Notes under the pieces: model-generated | Database searches by the model: none | Told to the model about the DNA's origin: nothing | What the model saw: the letters and a program-made list of their open reading frames with translations, nothing else | In this document: positions 15,263-22,569 of the stretch, in pieces | How positions within the stretch are numbered: position 1 is the stretch's first letter | Layout: every line of letters begins with the position of its first letter | Translations under genes and position numbers: made by a program | Assembly (NCBI GenBank): GCA_000437755.1 | Contig: FR900177.1 | Coordinates: forward strand, 10,406-32,974 | Length of the DNA stretch: 22,569 bases | Source of the DNA: Roseburia sp. CAG:303 | Lineage (GTDB): Bacteria; Bacillota; Clostridia; Lachnospirales; Lachnospiraceae | Direction: 5' to 3'

Positions 15263-16582
15263 TTATAACTGGGTTTCTACAAAGATATCATAAATTGCTT
15301 TGATTGCCTTTTCAAAATCACTGTTCTTTACACCAATGATAATATTTAACTCACTGGAACCCTGATCAATCATCTTGACATTGATTCTTGCATGTGCAAG
15401 TGCGGAGAAGATTCTTCCTGCTGTTCCTTTTGCAGCCTTCATTCCACGTCCTACAACGGCAATCAGACCCAGATCAGATTCTATCTCGATGGAATCCGGA
15501 TGTGCCAGTCTATGGATATCAGCAAGCACCTGCTGTTCCTTTCCTTCAAATTCCGGCTGGTGAACAAAGATTGTCATGGTATCAATTCCGGATGGCATAT
15601 GTTCAAAGGAAATACCATGCTTTTCAAATGCTTCGAGAACTTTTCTTCCAAAACCGATTTCGGAATTCATCATGTCTTTCTCGATGTTGATGGACACAAA
15701 TCCCTTCTTTCCGGCAATACCTGTGATTACATATTCGGACTGTCTGCAGGTACTTTCCACAATCATCGTACCTTCATCTTCCGGCTTATTGGTATTCTTG
15801 ATATTAATCGGAATACCTTCTTTTCTTACAGGGAAAATCGCATCTTCATGCAACACGGAAGCACCCATATAAGCCAGTTCCCTTAATTCTCTGTATGTGA
15901 TTGCCTTGATCGGACGTGGATTATGGATAATACGTGGATCTGCAATCAGGCATCCGGAAACGTCTGTCCAGTTCTCGTATAAATCTACTTTTGCTGCTGC
16001 TGCAACGATCGAACCGGTTACATCGGAACCGCCTCTGGAGAATGTCTTTACTTTTCCATCATCCAATGCACCATAGAAGCCCGGAATAACTGCACGCTCT
16101 GTCTGTGCAAGCTTCTCACCCAGGACAGCATATGTCTTTTCGCTGTTTAAACGCCCGTCCTCATGGAAAAAGATATACTGTGCAGCATCCAGGAATTCAT
16201 ATCCAAGATAGTTTGCCATCACAATACCATTTAAGTATTCGCCACGGGATGCTGCATAATCACTGCCCGCTTTCTCCTGAAAATTCTTCTTGATTGTCTT
16301 AAACTCCTCATTCAGGGATAAATCAAGGGATAACCCATGAATAATTTCGTAATATCTTTCTTTGATCGCCTTTAATTCATTGTCAAAATCTTTGCCCTGC
16401 TCTGCAAGTGCATAACACTGATAAAGCATATCCGTTACTTTTGTATCTGAGTTAAATCGTTTTCCCGGTGCGGAAGGAACTACATATCTTCTGCCTTCAT
16501 CGGATCTTATGATTTCTCCTACTTTTTTGAACTGTTCTGCACTGGCAAGTGAACTGCCACCAAACTTCACTACTTTCTTCAT
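15263..16582 (-). CDS. Aspartate kinase
   Basis: The 439-residue enzyme phosphorylates aspartate, the first step toward lysine, threonine and methionine. It starts with KFGGSSLA at 6-13, the amino-acid kinase signature, and has FSRGGSDVTGSIVAAA at 181-196 for nucleotide and aspartate binding. Two ACT domains (about 290-360 and 370-439) follow, which in this family bind lysine or threonine for feedback control. The length and single-chain form fit monofunctional aspartokinases of the Bacillus YclM / class III type; which end product inhibits it cannot be read here, so no gene symbol is given. GGAGG lies 9 nt before the ATG. The leader is only about 45 nt, too short for a lysine riboswitch, and a clear terminator follows. 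Confidence 0.94.
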   Translation of the reverse strand: MKKVVKFGGSSLASAEQFKKVGEIIRSDEGRRYVVPSAPGKRFNSDTKVTDMLYQCYALAEQGKDFDNELKAIKERYYEIIHGLSLDLSLNEEFKTIKKNFQEKAGSDYAASRGEYLNGIVMANYLGYEFLDAAQYIFFHEDGRLNSEKTYAVLGEKLAQTERAVIPGFYGALDDGKVKTFSRGGSDVTGSIVAAAAKVDLYENWTDVSGCLIADPRIIHNPRPIKAITYRELRELAYMGASVLHEDAIFPVRKEGIPINIKNTNKPEDEGTMIVESTCRQSEYVITGIAGKKGFVSINIEKDMMNSEIGFGRKVLEAFEKHGISFEHMPSGIDTMTIFVHQPEFEGKEQQVLADIHRLAHPDSIEIESDLGLIAVVGRGMKAAKGTAGRIFSALAHARINVKMIDQGSSELNIIIGVKNSDFEKAIKAIYDIFVETQL

Positions 16583-16632
16583 TAAAATATTCCTCCGGTT
16601 AGTTCTATCTTATATCTTTGATATTATCTGAT

Positions 16633-16661
16633 ATTTTATAATATAGTTTATGATTTTACAA
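16633..16661 (-). promoter_or_regulatory. Promoter of the aspartate kinase gene
   Basis: TTGTAA (16656-16661) and TAAAAT (16633-16638) are 17 bp apart on the minus strand in the gap after galK. A TATAAA just upstream of the -10 box is an alternative with a 15-bp spacer. The start site would be near 16626. Confidence 0.55.
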
Positions 16662-16690
16662 CCATTAATTTCATTTTTTCTGCAAATCCA

Positions 16691-17854
16691 TTATAAAACT
16701 TCCGGTCCGGCTCCAATCTCTACGACATAGAAATCTGCCGCATATCCTATTTTCTGCTTATAAGCCTCTCCGACACTGCGGATCACATTGTCCACACATT
16801 CATTCTTTACAATGCTGACGGCACATCCACCAAATCCGGCACCTGTCATCCTTGCAGCAATGACACCTTCCTGTTTTCTTGCTTCTTCTACCAGGGTATC
16901 CAGTTCAATTCCGGTTACCTCATAATCTTCTCTCAGGGAATCGCCGGACTGGTTAATGAGCTGACCAAATAAGGCAATATTATTTTCCTTCAGGGCTGCG
17001 ACTGCCTGAATGGTTCTCTGGTTTTCATATACGGCATGTTTTGCTCTCTTTATCAGAACTTCATCCCCAATCACAGCCTTATTTTCCTCAAACTGCTTGA
17101 TGGTCAGATCTCCAAGACTCTTTACGTCCAGAACCGTCTTTAATTTTTCCAGGGCTTCTTCACACTGGCTTCTTCGCTCATTGTATTTGGAATCGCCAAG
17201 CCCGCGCTTTTTATTTGTATTGAGAATAACGATCTTATATCCGTCCAGTTTTACCGGTGCATACTCATATTCCAGTGTAGCCGTGTCAAGGAACATCGCC
17301 TGATCCTTCTTTCCCATGGCAATCGCAAACTGATCCATGATTCCGCAGTTGACACCATTAAAATTATTTTCGGAATACTGTCCGATCAATGCAAGATGCA
17401 GATTATCCACATCCAAACCAAATAATTCCCTGCACACAAAACCGGTCAGCACTTCGATGGATGCAGAAGATGATAAGCCGGATCCATTTGGAATATTTCC
17501 AAAATAAACGATATCCATACCACACGGAATGTCATATCCCTTTTTTTTCATTGCCCAGATGACACCCTTTGGATAATTGGTCCAGTTGTCTTCCTCTTTG
17601 CAGACAAGATTTTCGATAGCAGATTCCATCACACCCAGTTTTTCAAAATTCTCGGAATAGAATCTTAACTTTTCATCATTTCTCTTTCTTGCTGCTGCAT
17701 ATGTACCGATGCTAAGTGCACATGGAAATACATGTCCGCCGTTATAATCCGTATGCTCTCCGATCAAATTCACTCTGCCCGGTGCAAAATATACATTTAC
17801 ATCCTTTGTGTCCCCGAATACCTTTTCAAATAAATCCAACATTTTCTGTTTCAT
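16691..17854 (-). CDS. galK: Galactokinase
   Basis: The 387-residue GHMP kinase phosphorylates galactose at C1 in the Leloir pathway. GRVNLIGEHTDYNGG at 26-40 is the galactokinase signature that binds the sugar, IPNGSGLSSSASIEV near 120-135 is the ATP-binding GHMP motif, NCGIMDQFA near 168-176 carries the catalytic aspartate, and RMTGAGFGGCAV near 341-352 is the third motif. Length is typical. AGGAGG lies 10 nt before the ATG. It follows the PfkB kinase by 14 bp and ends a likely four-gene operon; galT and galE are not here. No clear terminator is seen after it. Confidence 0.96.
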   Translation of the reverse strand: MKQKMLDLFEKVFGDTKDVNVYFAPGRVNLIGEHTDYNGGHVFPCALSIGTYAAARKRNDEKLRFYSENFEKLGVMESAIENLVCKEEDNWTNYPKGVIWAMKKKGYDIPCGMDIVYFGNIPNGSGLSSSASIEVLTGFVCRELFGLDVDNLHLALIGQYSENNFNGVNCGIMDQFAIAMGKKDQAMFLDTATLEYEYAPVKLDGYKIVILNTNKKRGLGDSKYNERRSQCEEALEKLKTVLDVKSLGDLTIKQFEENKAVIGDEVLIKRAKHAVYENQRTIQAVAALKENNIALFGQLINQSGDSLREDYEVTGIELDTLVEEARKQEGVIAARMTGAGFGGCAVSIVKNECVDNVIRSVGEAYKQKIGYAADFYVVEIGAGPEVL

Positions 17855-17868
17855 AAAACATAGTCCTC

Positions 17869-18777
17869 CTATTTCTCTATTTGTTCAAATATATCCATGA
17901 TGGCTTCTTTTGATGCCAGACCATCCAGAAATGCACAGGCACTGCCTGCTGCTACACCGAGTTTTAATGCTTCGTCATAATCCGCATGTTTCATATATCC
18001 GGCAATGAATCCTGCCACCATGGAATCACCGGATCCGACGGAATTAATAACCTTTCCCTCAGGAGCCTTTCTCTCATAAAGCTGTCCGTCCTCTGCTAAC
18101 AGTACAGCTCCGTCTGCTCCCAGCGAAACAAGAACATTTCTTGCTCCTCTGTCCTTCAGTTTTTCTGCATATTCGATAATATCTTTTTTATTATACAACG
18201 TAACATCAAAAAATTCTTCGAGTTCCCTCTTATTCGGTTTAATTAAAAATGGGTGATATGGAAGTGCTTTCAGTAAAAGTCCCTTTGTCGCATCTACTGT
18301 GACATTGACACCTCTTCCCATCAGTGATTTTAAAATTTCCCCATAAATATCATCATTAATCAATGCCGGTGTACTTCCGGAAATCACAAGATAATCCCCC
18401 GCTTTTAACCATTCCATCTGCTTTAAAAATTCATCAATGGCTTCCTGTGTTACCTCAGGTCCCTGTCCGTTTAATTCTGTTTCAAATTCTGATTTTAATT
18501 TGATATTGATACGGGATATTCCATTTGGAAGATGGATAAATTTTGTATCAATTCCTCTTTCCTTTAATTCTCTCTCTATCTCATCCCCGGTAAACCCTGC
18601 CACAAATCCCATGGCAGTATTATCATAGCCAAGATTTTTCATTACTACGGAAACATTCACTCCTTTTCCGCCAGCAAACACCTGTTCTTTTTTTATTTTA
18701 TTGATGCTTCCCATGGCAAGATTGTCCACATGAACGATATAATCAAGTGCCGGATTAAATGTAACTGTATAAATCAT
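17869..18777 (-). CDS. PfkB-family sugar kinase, probably 1-phosphofructokinase
   Basis: The 302-residue protein belongs to the PfkB/ribokinase family that includes 1-phosphofructokinase (FruK) and tagatose-6-phosphate kinase (LacC). It opens MIYTVTFNPALDYIVHVDNL, has FAGGKGVNVS near 35-44 for the sugar, and NSVGSGDSMVAGF near 245-257 with catalytic D251. The LNGQGPEVT stretch near 102-110 fits FruK. No fructose PTS or DeoR regulator is beside it, and with galK next door a tagatose-6-phosphate kinase role in galactose use is an alternative. The ATG at 18777 is preferred: GGAG lies about 8 nt upstream, whereas a GTG at 18786 overlaps that site. Confidence 0.85.
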   Translation of the reverse strand: MIYTVTFNPALDYIVHVDNLAMGSINKIKKEQVFAGGKGVNVSVVMKNLGYDNTAMGFVAGFTGDEIERELKERGIDTKFIHLPNGISRINIKLKSEFETELNGQGPEVTQEAIDEFLKQMEWLKAGDYLVISGSTPALINDDIYGEILKSLMGRGVNVTVDATKGLLLKALPYHPFLIKPNKRELEEFFDVTLYNKKDIIEYAEKLKDRGARNVLVSLGADGAVLLAEDGQLYERKAPEGKVINSVGSGDSMVAGFIAGYMKHADYDEALKLGVAAGSACAFLDGLASKEAIMDIFEQIEK

Positions 18778-18803
18778 TTTTTTCACTCCATTCTGAAATT
18801 TGC

Positions 18804-19562
18804 TTAAATATATTTACTGACTGCAACTCTTAATTTATCTTTCTTATTTACCGACTGCACACCCTGGTAGGAAAATTTTCCATATCCGCGTACCGAAACA
18901 ATATCCCCTTCTTTCAGATTTTTACTGTTGCTCTCTTCCACCCTGCTGTTGATACAGACCTTCTTTCCCCGGAATAATTCCAGTACTTCCGACCGCGATA
19001 TCTGATACAGCTTTGCTGCTACAATATCACACCGCTCGGAACTCACGGAAAGAATATGCTCTTCCAGCACAGGCTTCAATGCTTCCGGCATCTCCTGCGT
19101 GACTTTGCACTTCACATAGGTATGCTTTATCTTCGTCAGATTTTCCGCAATATAATCTGCCATACGGGTCAGACAGATAAGATAGCCTGTATTATCCCGG
19201 ATAAAAATATCTCCGATGACATTTCTCTCAATACCAAGGTTTAATACACTTCCCAGAAAATCCCGGTGTGTCAGGCGGTCTGCAAATTTTGCAAGATTTG
19301 GTTCTATGATAATGCAGGACACTGGAAACTCTTCCATGTAGCCGAACTCCTCCGGAGAACCAAACCGCAGAATCACTCTTTCTGCCATCTCCGTTCCGCC
19401 ATAACTGTCATAATTATGATAATGCTCCTTCGTCAGGGTTTCTACAGCCTCCGAATATTCTGCCGGGGTCAAAAAGGAAGTAAATAAGTACTGACTGTTG
19501 CGGTAGGATTTATCCGCAAGCTCTAAAATCCGCTTCTTTATCTGCTTTTCTTCTTCATGCAT
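18804..19562 (-). CDS. YlmH-like S4-domain RNA-binding protein
   Basis: The 252-residue protein matches YlmH: an N-terminal helical region, the central block LTHRDFLGSVLNLGIERNVI near 97-116, and a C-terminal S4 RNA-binding domain near 183-229 (ISRSEVLELFRGKKVCINSR). YlmH binds the large ribosomal subunit and in Bacillus has been linked to ribosome quality control and alanine tailing of stalled chains. It usually sits in the sepF-ylmG-divIVA division cluster; here it lies between an MBL-fold hydrolase and two sugar kinases, which is unusual. The start at 19562 has GGAGG 7 nt upstream and overlaps the MBL stop by 8 bp, so translation is probably coupled. It is 26 bp before the PfkB gene. Confidence 0.88.
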   Translation of the reverse strand: MHEEEKQIKKRILELADKSYRNSQYLFTSFLTPAEYSEAVETLTKEHYHNYDSYGGTEMAERVILRFGSPEEFGYMEEFPVSCIIIEPNLAKFADRLTHRDFLGSVLNLGIERNVIGDIFIRDNTGYLICLTRMADYIAENLTKIKHTYVKCKVTQEMPEALKPVLEEHILSVSSERCDIVAAKLYQISRSEVLELFRGKKVCINSRVEESNSKNLKEGDIVSVRGYGKFSYQGVQSVNKKDKLRVAVSKYI

Positions 19563-20439
19563 GCCAGCTCCTCCAGCAAAGCATATTATCTTCAAACAAA
19601 GTCTGAATACTTCCTTTGGACTTCAGCCAGGACAGATACGAACGGATGGTAAATCCAACCAGATAATACTGCTGCATATCCAGCCGCCTTCCATATTCGT
19701 CAAACAGCTTCCGGATCAGCTCATCGTAGGTAATCGGATGCTCACAGAAATTAATAATATTCTTTGCAATCTCATCTATTTTTTCTTTATTTGCCACAGC
19801 AAGCGGCCGGATATCGGTCTGGGGTTCTGCGTGGGCGGGAATAAACAATGCAGCCTGCATTTTTCCTATTTCATCCAGAGTCCTGCTGAATGCCGGAACA
19901 TCAAACATAAAATTAATATGGTATTTTCTTAACATATGCATACTGAAAATACTATCCGCCAGAAAAACCACATCATCATCCGTCCGCACCCCGACCATAT
20001 GGAAATTATGCCCCGGAAGTTCTATCAGTTCCAGGCCATCCGGAAGCATAAGCTCCCTGATATCTTCCGCCTTATATTTTCTTGCCAGAAAAAACGGGTT
20101 CTGCATTTCATGCGGCGGATATCCTCCTGTAATATACGTTGGAGACAGAAAAGGATTCTCAGAATAGATCTTCTCTTCTTCCGTCGCATAAACCCTGCAC
20201 CCTGTCATTTCCTGCAGAAACGCACAGCCGCCGGCATGATCCGCATGCCCGTGTGTCAGGATAACCGCTGATAATTTCCACTTTTTCTGCTCTAACAATT
20301 TATAAATTGCCTGTGCCTCTTTATCATCCGTTCCACTGTCAATCAGATATGCTTCCCCGGAATCACAGACATAAACACCAACATTTGCATAGCAGTTTAT
20401 ATAATACGTTCTTTTCCCTGCTTGAAATAACTCCGGCAT
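19555..20439 (-). CDS. Metallo-beta-lactamase fold hydrolase
   Basis: The 294-residue protein carries the MBL zinc motif THGHADHAGG (H63, H65, D67, H68), a downstream histidine in ELPGHNFH (H144), D162 in FLADSIFS and H203 in IPAHAEP, so both metal sites look complete. The last 60-80 residues look like the winged-helix tail found in LACTB2-like members. It has no signal peptide. Family members include glyoxalase II-type thioesterases and nucleases; the substrate cannot be assigned. The ATG at 20439 has GAGGG 6 nt upstream; an ATG at 20460 lacks a site. It is the first gene of the operon with ylmH, pfkB and galK, and its promoter abuts that of the acyl-CoA synthetase. Confidence 0.87.
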   Translation of the reverse strand: MPELFQAGKRTYYINCYANVGVYVCDSGEAYLIDSGTDDKEAQAIYKLLEQKKWKLSAVILTHGHADHAGGCAFLQEMTGCRVYATEEEKIYSENPFLSPTYITGGYPPHEMQNPFFLARKYKAEDIRELMLPDGLELIELPGHNFHMVGVRTDDDVVFLADSIFSMHMLRKYHINFMFDVPAFSRTLDEIGKMQAALFIPAHAEPQTDIRPLAVANKEKIDEIAKNIINFCEHPITYDELIRKLFDEYGRRLDMQQYYLVGFTIRSYLSWLKSKGSIQTLFEDNMLCWRSWHA

Positions 20440-20510
20440 CGTAATCCCTCTTTTCCTCATGTTTCACAGATTGAAAATAAAAATATTCGTTCTCAATCTC
20501 TTATCACATC

Positions 20511-20539
20511 AATATAACACGTTTTGCGTTTAAAATCAA
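20511..20539 (-). promoter_or_regulatory. Promoter of the MBL / YlmH / PfkB / GalK operon
   Basis: TTGATT (20534-20539) and TATATT (20511-20516) are 17 bp apart on the minus strand. Its -35 box directly touches the -35 box of the opposite-facing promoter at 20540. Confidence 0.65.
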
Positions 20540-20568
20540 TTGACATTTACATGAAAAACTGGTATTTT
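20540..20568 (+). promoter_or_regulatory. Promoter of the acyl-CoA synthetase gene
   Basis: A perfect TTGACA (20540-20545), a 17-bp spacer and TATTTT (20563-20568) preceded by TGG (extended -10) lie on the plus strand. The start site near 20575 supports the 20645 start codon over the ATG at 20588, which would be only about 13 nt from the transcript end. Confidence 0.7.
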
Positions 20569-20644
20569 ACTGTTATCTGTTCAATTTATGATACCCATAA
20601 CCAGAATGACGGGTAATCAGAACATAGGGAAAGGATTTCATAAG

Positions 20645-22279
20645 ATGACAATTACTGATGTATTGGAAGAAAACTGCCAGAAGTTCGGTGACGATATCTG
20701 TCTGGTAGAAATTAATCCCGCCCAGAAAGAAACGCGACGGGTAACATGGAGAGAGTATGAATTGATGGAGCCAAATCCTTCAGAACATTACCGCAGGGAA
20801 ATTTCCTGGAACGTATTTAATGAAAAGGCAAATCGTTTTGCTAATCTTCTGTTAAGCCGGGGAATCAAGAAAGGCGATAAGGTTGCCATTCTTTTAATGA
20901 ATGGGCTGGAATGGCTGCCAATTTATTTTGGTATTTTAAAAACAGGTGCACTCGCCGTTCCGTTAAATTTCCGTTATGCAGCGGATGAGATTGAGTACTG
21001 CGTAAAACTTGCGGAAGTGGACGTACTGGTGTTCGGTCCGGAATTTGTCGGCCGTGTGGAAGATATTGCAGAAAAAATCAGCAAGGGAAGACTCTTATTC
21101 TATGTCGGCGAGGCCTGTCCTACCTTTGCAGAAGATTACCGCAGCCTGACAGCAAATTGTTCCAGCCGATCCCCGGAAATCAAGCTTTCAGAATCCGATG
21201 ATGCCGCAATTTATTTCTCTTCCGGAACAACCGGTTTTCCAAAAGCGATTTTACATAACCATGAAAGTCTTATGCATGCCTGCCGCGTAGAGCAGAATCA
21301 CCACGGACAGACAAAGGATGATGTATTCCTTTGTATTCCCCCGCTCTATCACACCGGTGCAAAGATGCACTGGTTCGGCAGTCTGTTATCTGGTGGAAAA
21401 GCCGTTCTGCTGCGTGGAACAAAACCGGAATATATCCTGAATGCCGTTTCCCAGGAACACTGTACCATCGTATGGCTTCTGGTTCCGTGGGCACAGGATA
21501 TTTTAGACGCACTCGACAGCGGAAAGCTGAAACTGGAGGATTACCAGCTTGATCAGTGGAGACTCATGCACATTGGTGCACAGCCGGTTCCACCTTCACT
21601 TATCCGCCACTGGCACGATTATTTTCCAAATCACCAGTATGATACAAATTATGGTCTGAGCGAATCTATCGGACCAGGAGCTGTTCATCTCGGTGTGGAA
21701 AATGTACATAAGGTCGGTGCCATCGGTGTTCCGGGCTATGGCTGGGAAGTAAAAATTGCAGCAGAAGACGGTTCGGAAGTTTCCAGAGGCGAAGTCGGAG
21801 AACTCTGCCTGAAAGGTCCGGGTGTCATGACCTGCTACTACAATGACCCGGAATCCACTGTCAAAGTGTTAAAAGATGGCTGGCTCTTTACCGGAGACAT
21901 GGCGATGCAGGATGAGGACGGCTTCTATTATCTGGTTGACCGCAAGAAAGACGTAATTATCAGCGGCGGCGAGAACCTCTATCCGGTACAGATTGAGGAT
22001 TTCATCCGCACGCACAATGCCGTTCATGATGTGGCAGTCATCGGACTTCCGGACAAACGTCTGGGAGAAATTGCAGCCGCTATTATCGAACTGAAGGACG
22101 GATATATCTGCACAGAAGATGAAATGAATGACTTCTGCATGGCCCTGCCTCGCTACAAACGCCCGAGAAAGATTTTCTTTGATGAAATTCCGAGAAATCC
22201 GACCGGAAAAATCGAGAAACCAAAGCTTCGTGAACGCTACAATGCAGAAAAACTGATTGTGGAAGAAAATTCAAGATAG
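20645..22279 (+). CDS. AMP-forming acyl-CoA synthetase
   Basis: The 544-residue enzyme belongs to the ANL adenylate-forming family, which activates a carboxylic acid with ATP and transfers it to CoA. It shows IYFSSGTTGFPKA near 189-201 (phosphate loop), YGLSES at 336-341, GWLFTGD near 412-418, DRKKDVIISGGENLYP in the hinge, and PRNPTGKIEK with the catalytic lysine K522. Most features fit medium- or long-chain or aryl acyl-CoA ligases; the acid cannot be read. The start at 20645 has AAAGGA upstream; an ATG at 20588 in frame has no site. It is the only plus-strand gene here, divergent from the MBL operon and convergent with an indolepyruvate oxidoreductase gene, which hints at aromatic or branched acid metabolism but does not prove it. 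Confidence 0.92.
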   Translation: MTITDVLEENCQKFGDDICLVEINPAQKETRRVTWREYELMEPNPSEHYRREISWNVFNEKANRFANLLLSRGIKKGDKVAILLMNGLEWLPIYFGILKTGALAVPLNFRYAADEIEYCVKLAEVDVLVFGPEFVGRVEDIAEKISKGRLLFYVGEACPTFAEDYRSLTANCSSRSPEIKLSESDDAAIYFSSGTTGFPKAILHNHESLMHACRVEQNHHGQTKDDVFLCIPPLYHTGAKMHWFGSLLSGGKAVLLRGTKPEYILNAVSQEHCTIVWLLVPWAQDILDALDSGKLKLEDYQLDQWRLMHIGAQPVPPSLIRHWHDYFPNHQYDTNYGLSESIGPGAVHLGVENVHKVGAIGVPGYGWEVKIAAEDGSEVSRGEVGELCLKGPGVMTCYYNDPESTVKVLKDGWLFTGDMAMQDEDGFYYLVDRKKDVIISGGENLYPVQIEDFIRTHNAVHDVAVIGLPDKRLGEIAAAIIELKDGYICTEDEMNDFCMALPRYKRPRKIFFDEIPRNPTGKIEKPKLRERYNAEKLIVEENSR

Positions 22280-22292
22280 CAGTGACAAAGAG

Positions 22293-22341
22293 AAACCGGA
22301 ACGAGTTCACTTCACTGAACCGCTCCGGTTTTATTTTTATT
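22293..22341 (+). terminator. Intrinsic terminator after the acyl-CoA synthetase gene
   Basis: AAACCGGA (22293-22300) pairs with TCCGGTTT (22324-22331), with an inner GTTCA/TGAAC stem inside an internal loop, followed by TTTATTTTTATT. It starts 13 bp after the stop codon. A shorter T-rich run on the other strand means it may also end the convergent iorB-like transcript. Confidence 0.85.
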
Positions 22342-22365
22342 CTCTTAATTTATGATTTAAAATAC

Positions 22366-22569
22366 TTAACCCATTTCATATCCGGCAAGAAATGCCTTTA
22401 CATTGATATCTACAGTCTTTGGCGGCACTGTCTTTTTTACGACCTCAATCCATTTTTCCTTTTCAAAATCCATGTGTTTTGCCGCAACACCGATGATAAT
22501 GGTATTAAATACCCTGGCATTGCCAAGTTTTTTTGCTTCTTCCATGGCATTGACCGCAACTACCCTGTG
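22366..22569 (-). CDS. iorB: Indolepyruvate:ferredoxin oxidoreductase beta subunit, C-terminal part
   Basis: The last 67 residues of a minus-strand gene are visible, ending at the stop 22366-22368; the rest lies beyond the right edge. The text RVVAVNAMEEAKKLGNARVF followed by NTIIIGVAA, and KTVPPKTVDINVKAFLAGYE near the end, match the C terminus of the beta (gamma-domain) subunit of 2-oxoacid:ferredoxin oxidoreductases, most like IorB. With IorA the enzyme oxidatively decarboxylates arylpyruvates to aryl-CoA and reduces ferredoxin in amino-acid fermentation. The alpha subunit gene should lie just outside the window. Another 2-oxoacid oxidoreductase with the same fold is possible. Confidence 0.8.
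   Translation of the reverse strand, partial: HRVVAVNAMEEAKKLGNARVFNTIIIGVAAKHMDFEKEKWIEVVKKTVPPKTVDINVKAFLAGYEMG

Noticed and set aside
16583..16690. Possible lysine riboswitch before aspartate kinase
   Set aside because: The predicted leader is about 45 nt and the whole gap only 108 bp, too short for that riboswitch, and no terminator hairpin is present.
20588..20644. Earlier in-frame ATG for the acyl-CoA synthetase
   Set aside because: It has no ribosome binding site and would be about 13 nt from the predicted transcript start; the 20645 ATG has AAAGGA.
1..22569. Mobile elements, CRISPR arrays, tRNA or rRNA genes
   Set aside because: No transposase or integrase frame, no regular spaced repeats, and no cloverleaf or rRNA-like stretch was noticed on reading both strands.

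Overview
The window reads as chromosomal DNA of a low-GC Gram-positive anaerobe, most likely a gut clostridium of the Lachnospiraceae type. This rests on AT-rich intergenic DNA, strong GGAGG ribosome binding sites, TTGACA/TATAAT-like promoters with 16-18 bp spacers, U-tailed hairpin terminators, and the gene families present (TatD-linked radical SAM protein, YlmH, indolepyruvate:ferredoxin oxidoreductase). The taxon is inference; no rRNA or other marker gene is present. All genes but one lie on the minus strand.

Left part (1-6501). The 5' part of a HAD phosphatase gene has its own promoter. Upstream of it is a three-gene minus-strand cluster: radical SAM protein, then a Maf nucleotide pyrophosphatase fused in frame to a GH13 alpha-amylase, then an AraC regulator. 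Before the cluster lies a compact block (about 3847-3995) with a promoter, an adjoining 20-bp inverted repeat and an intrinsic terminator but no open reading frame. It may be a small RNA or an attenuated leader. Next comes a large MalT-like LuxR regulator that appears co-transcribed with citrate synthase.

Middle (6520-16661). Citrate synthase has a strong promoter with two tandem 14-bp repeats at the start site. Upstream are a Uup/YfmR-type ABC-F ATPase and pyruvate kinase, separated by a 15-bp perfect hairpin just before the ABC-F ribosome binding site. An AT-rich acyltransferase-3 membrane protein separates pyruvate kinase from the pantothenate operon panB-panC-panD. That operon has a leader of about 170 nt with repeats and inverted repeats, a candidate cis-regulatory RNA. 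Upstream is an aspartate kinase with a clear terminator and a short leader.

Right part (16691-22569). A likely four-gene operon runs metallo-beta-lactamase fold hydrolase, YlmH-like S4 RNA-binding protein, 1-phosphofructokinase-type PfkB kinase, galactokinase. Its promoter is back to back with that of a plus-strand AMP-forming acyl-CoA synthetase; the two -35 boxes touch. The synthetase ends at a strong terminator and converges on the 3' end of an indolepyruvate:ferredoxin oxidoreductase beta-subunit gene, cut by the window edge.

Most of the window is core metabolism (pantothenate, aspartate family, glycolysis, citrate entry, galactose). No mobile element, CRISPR array, tRNA or rRNA was seen. 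The items most worth following are the Maf-amylase fusion and its regulators, the orphan promoter/operator/terminator block, the pan leader, and the repeats at the citrate synthase start site.
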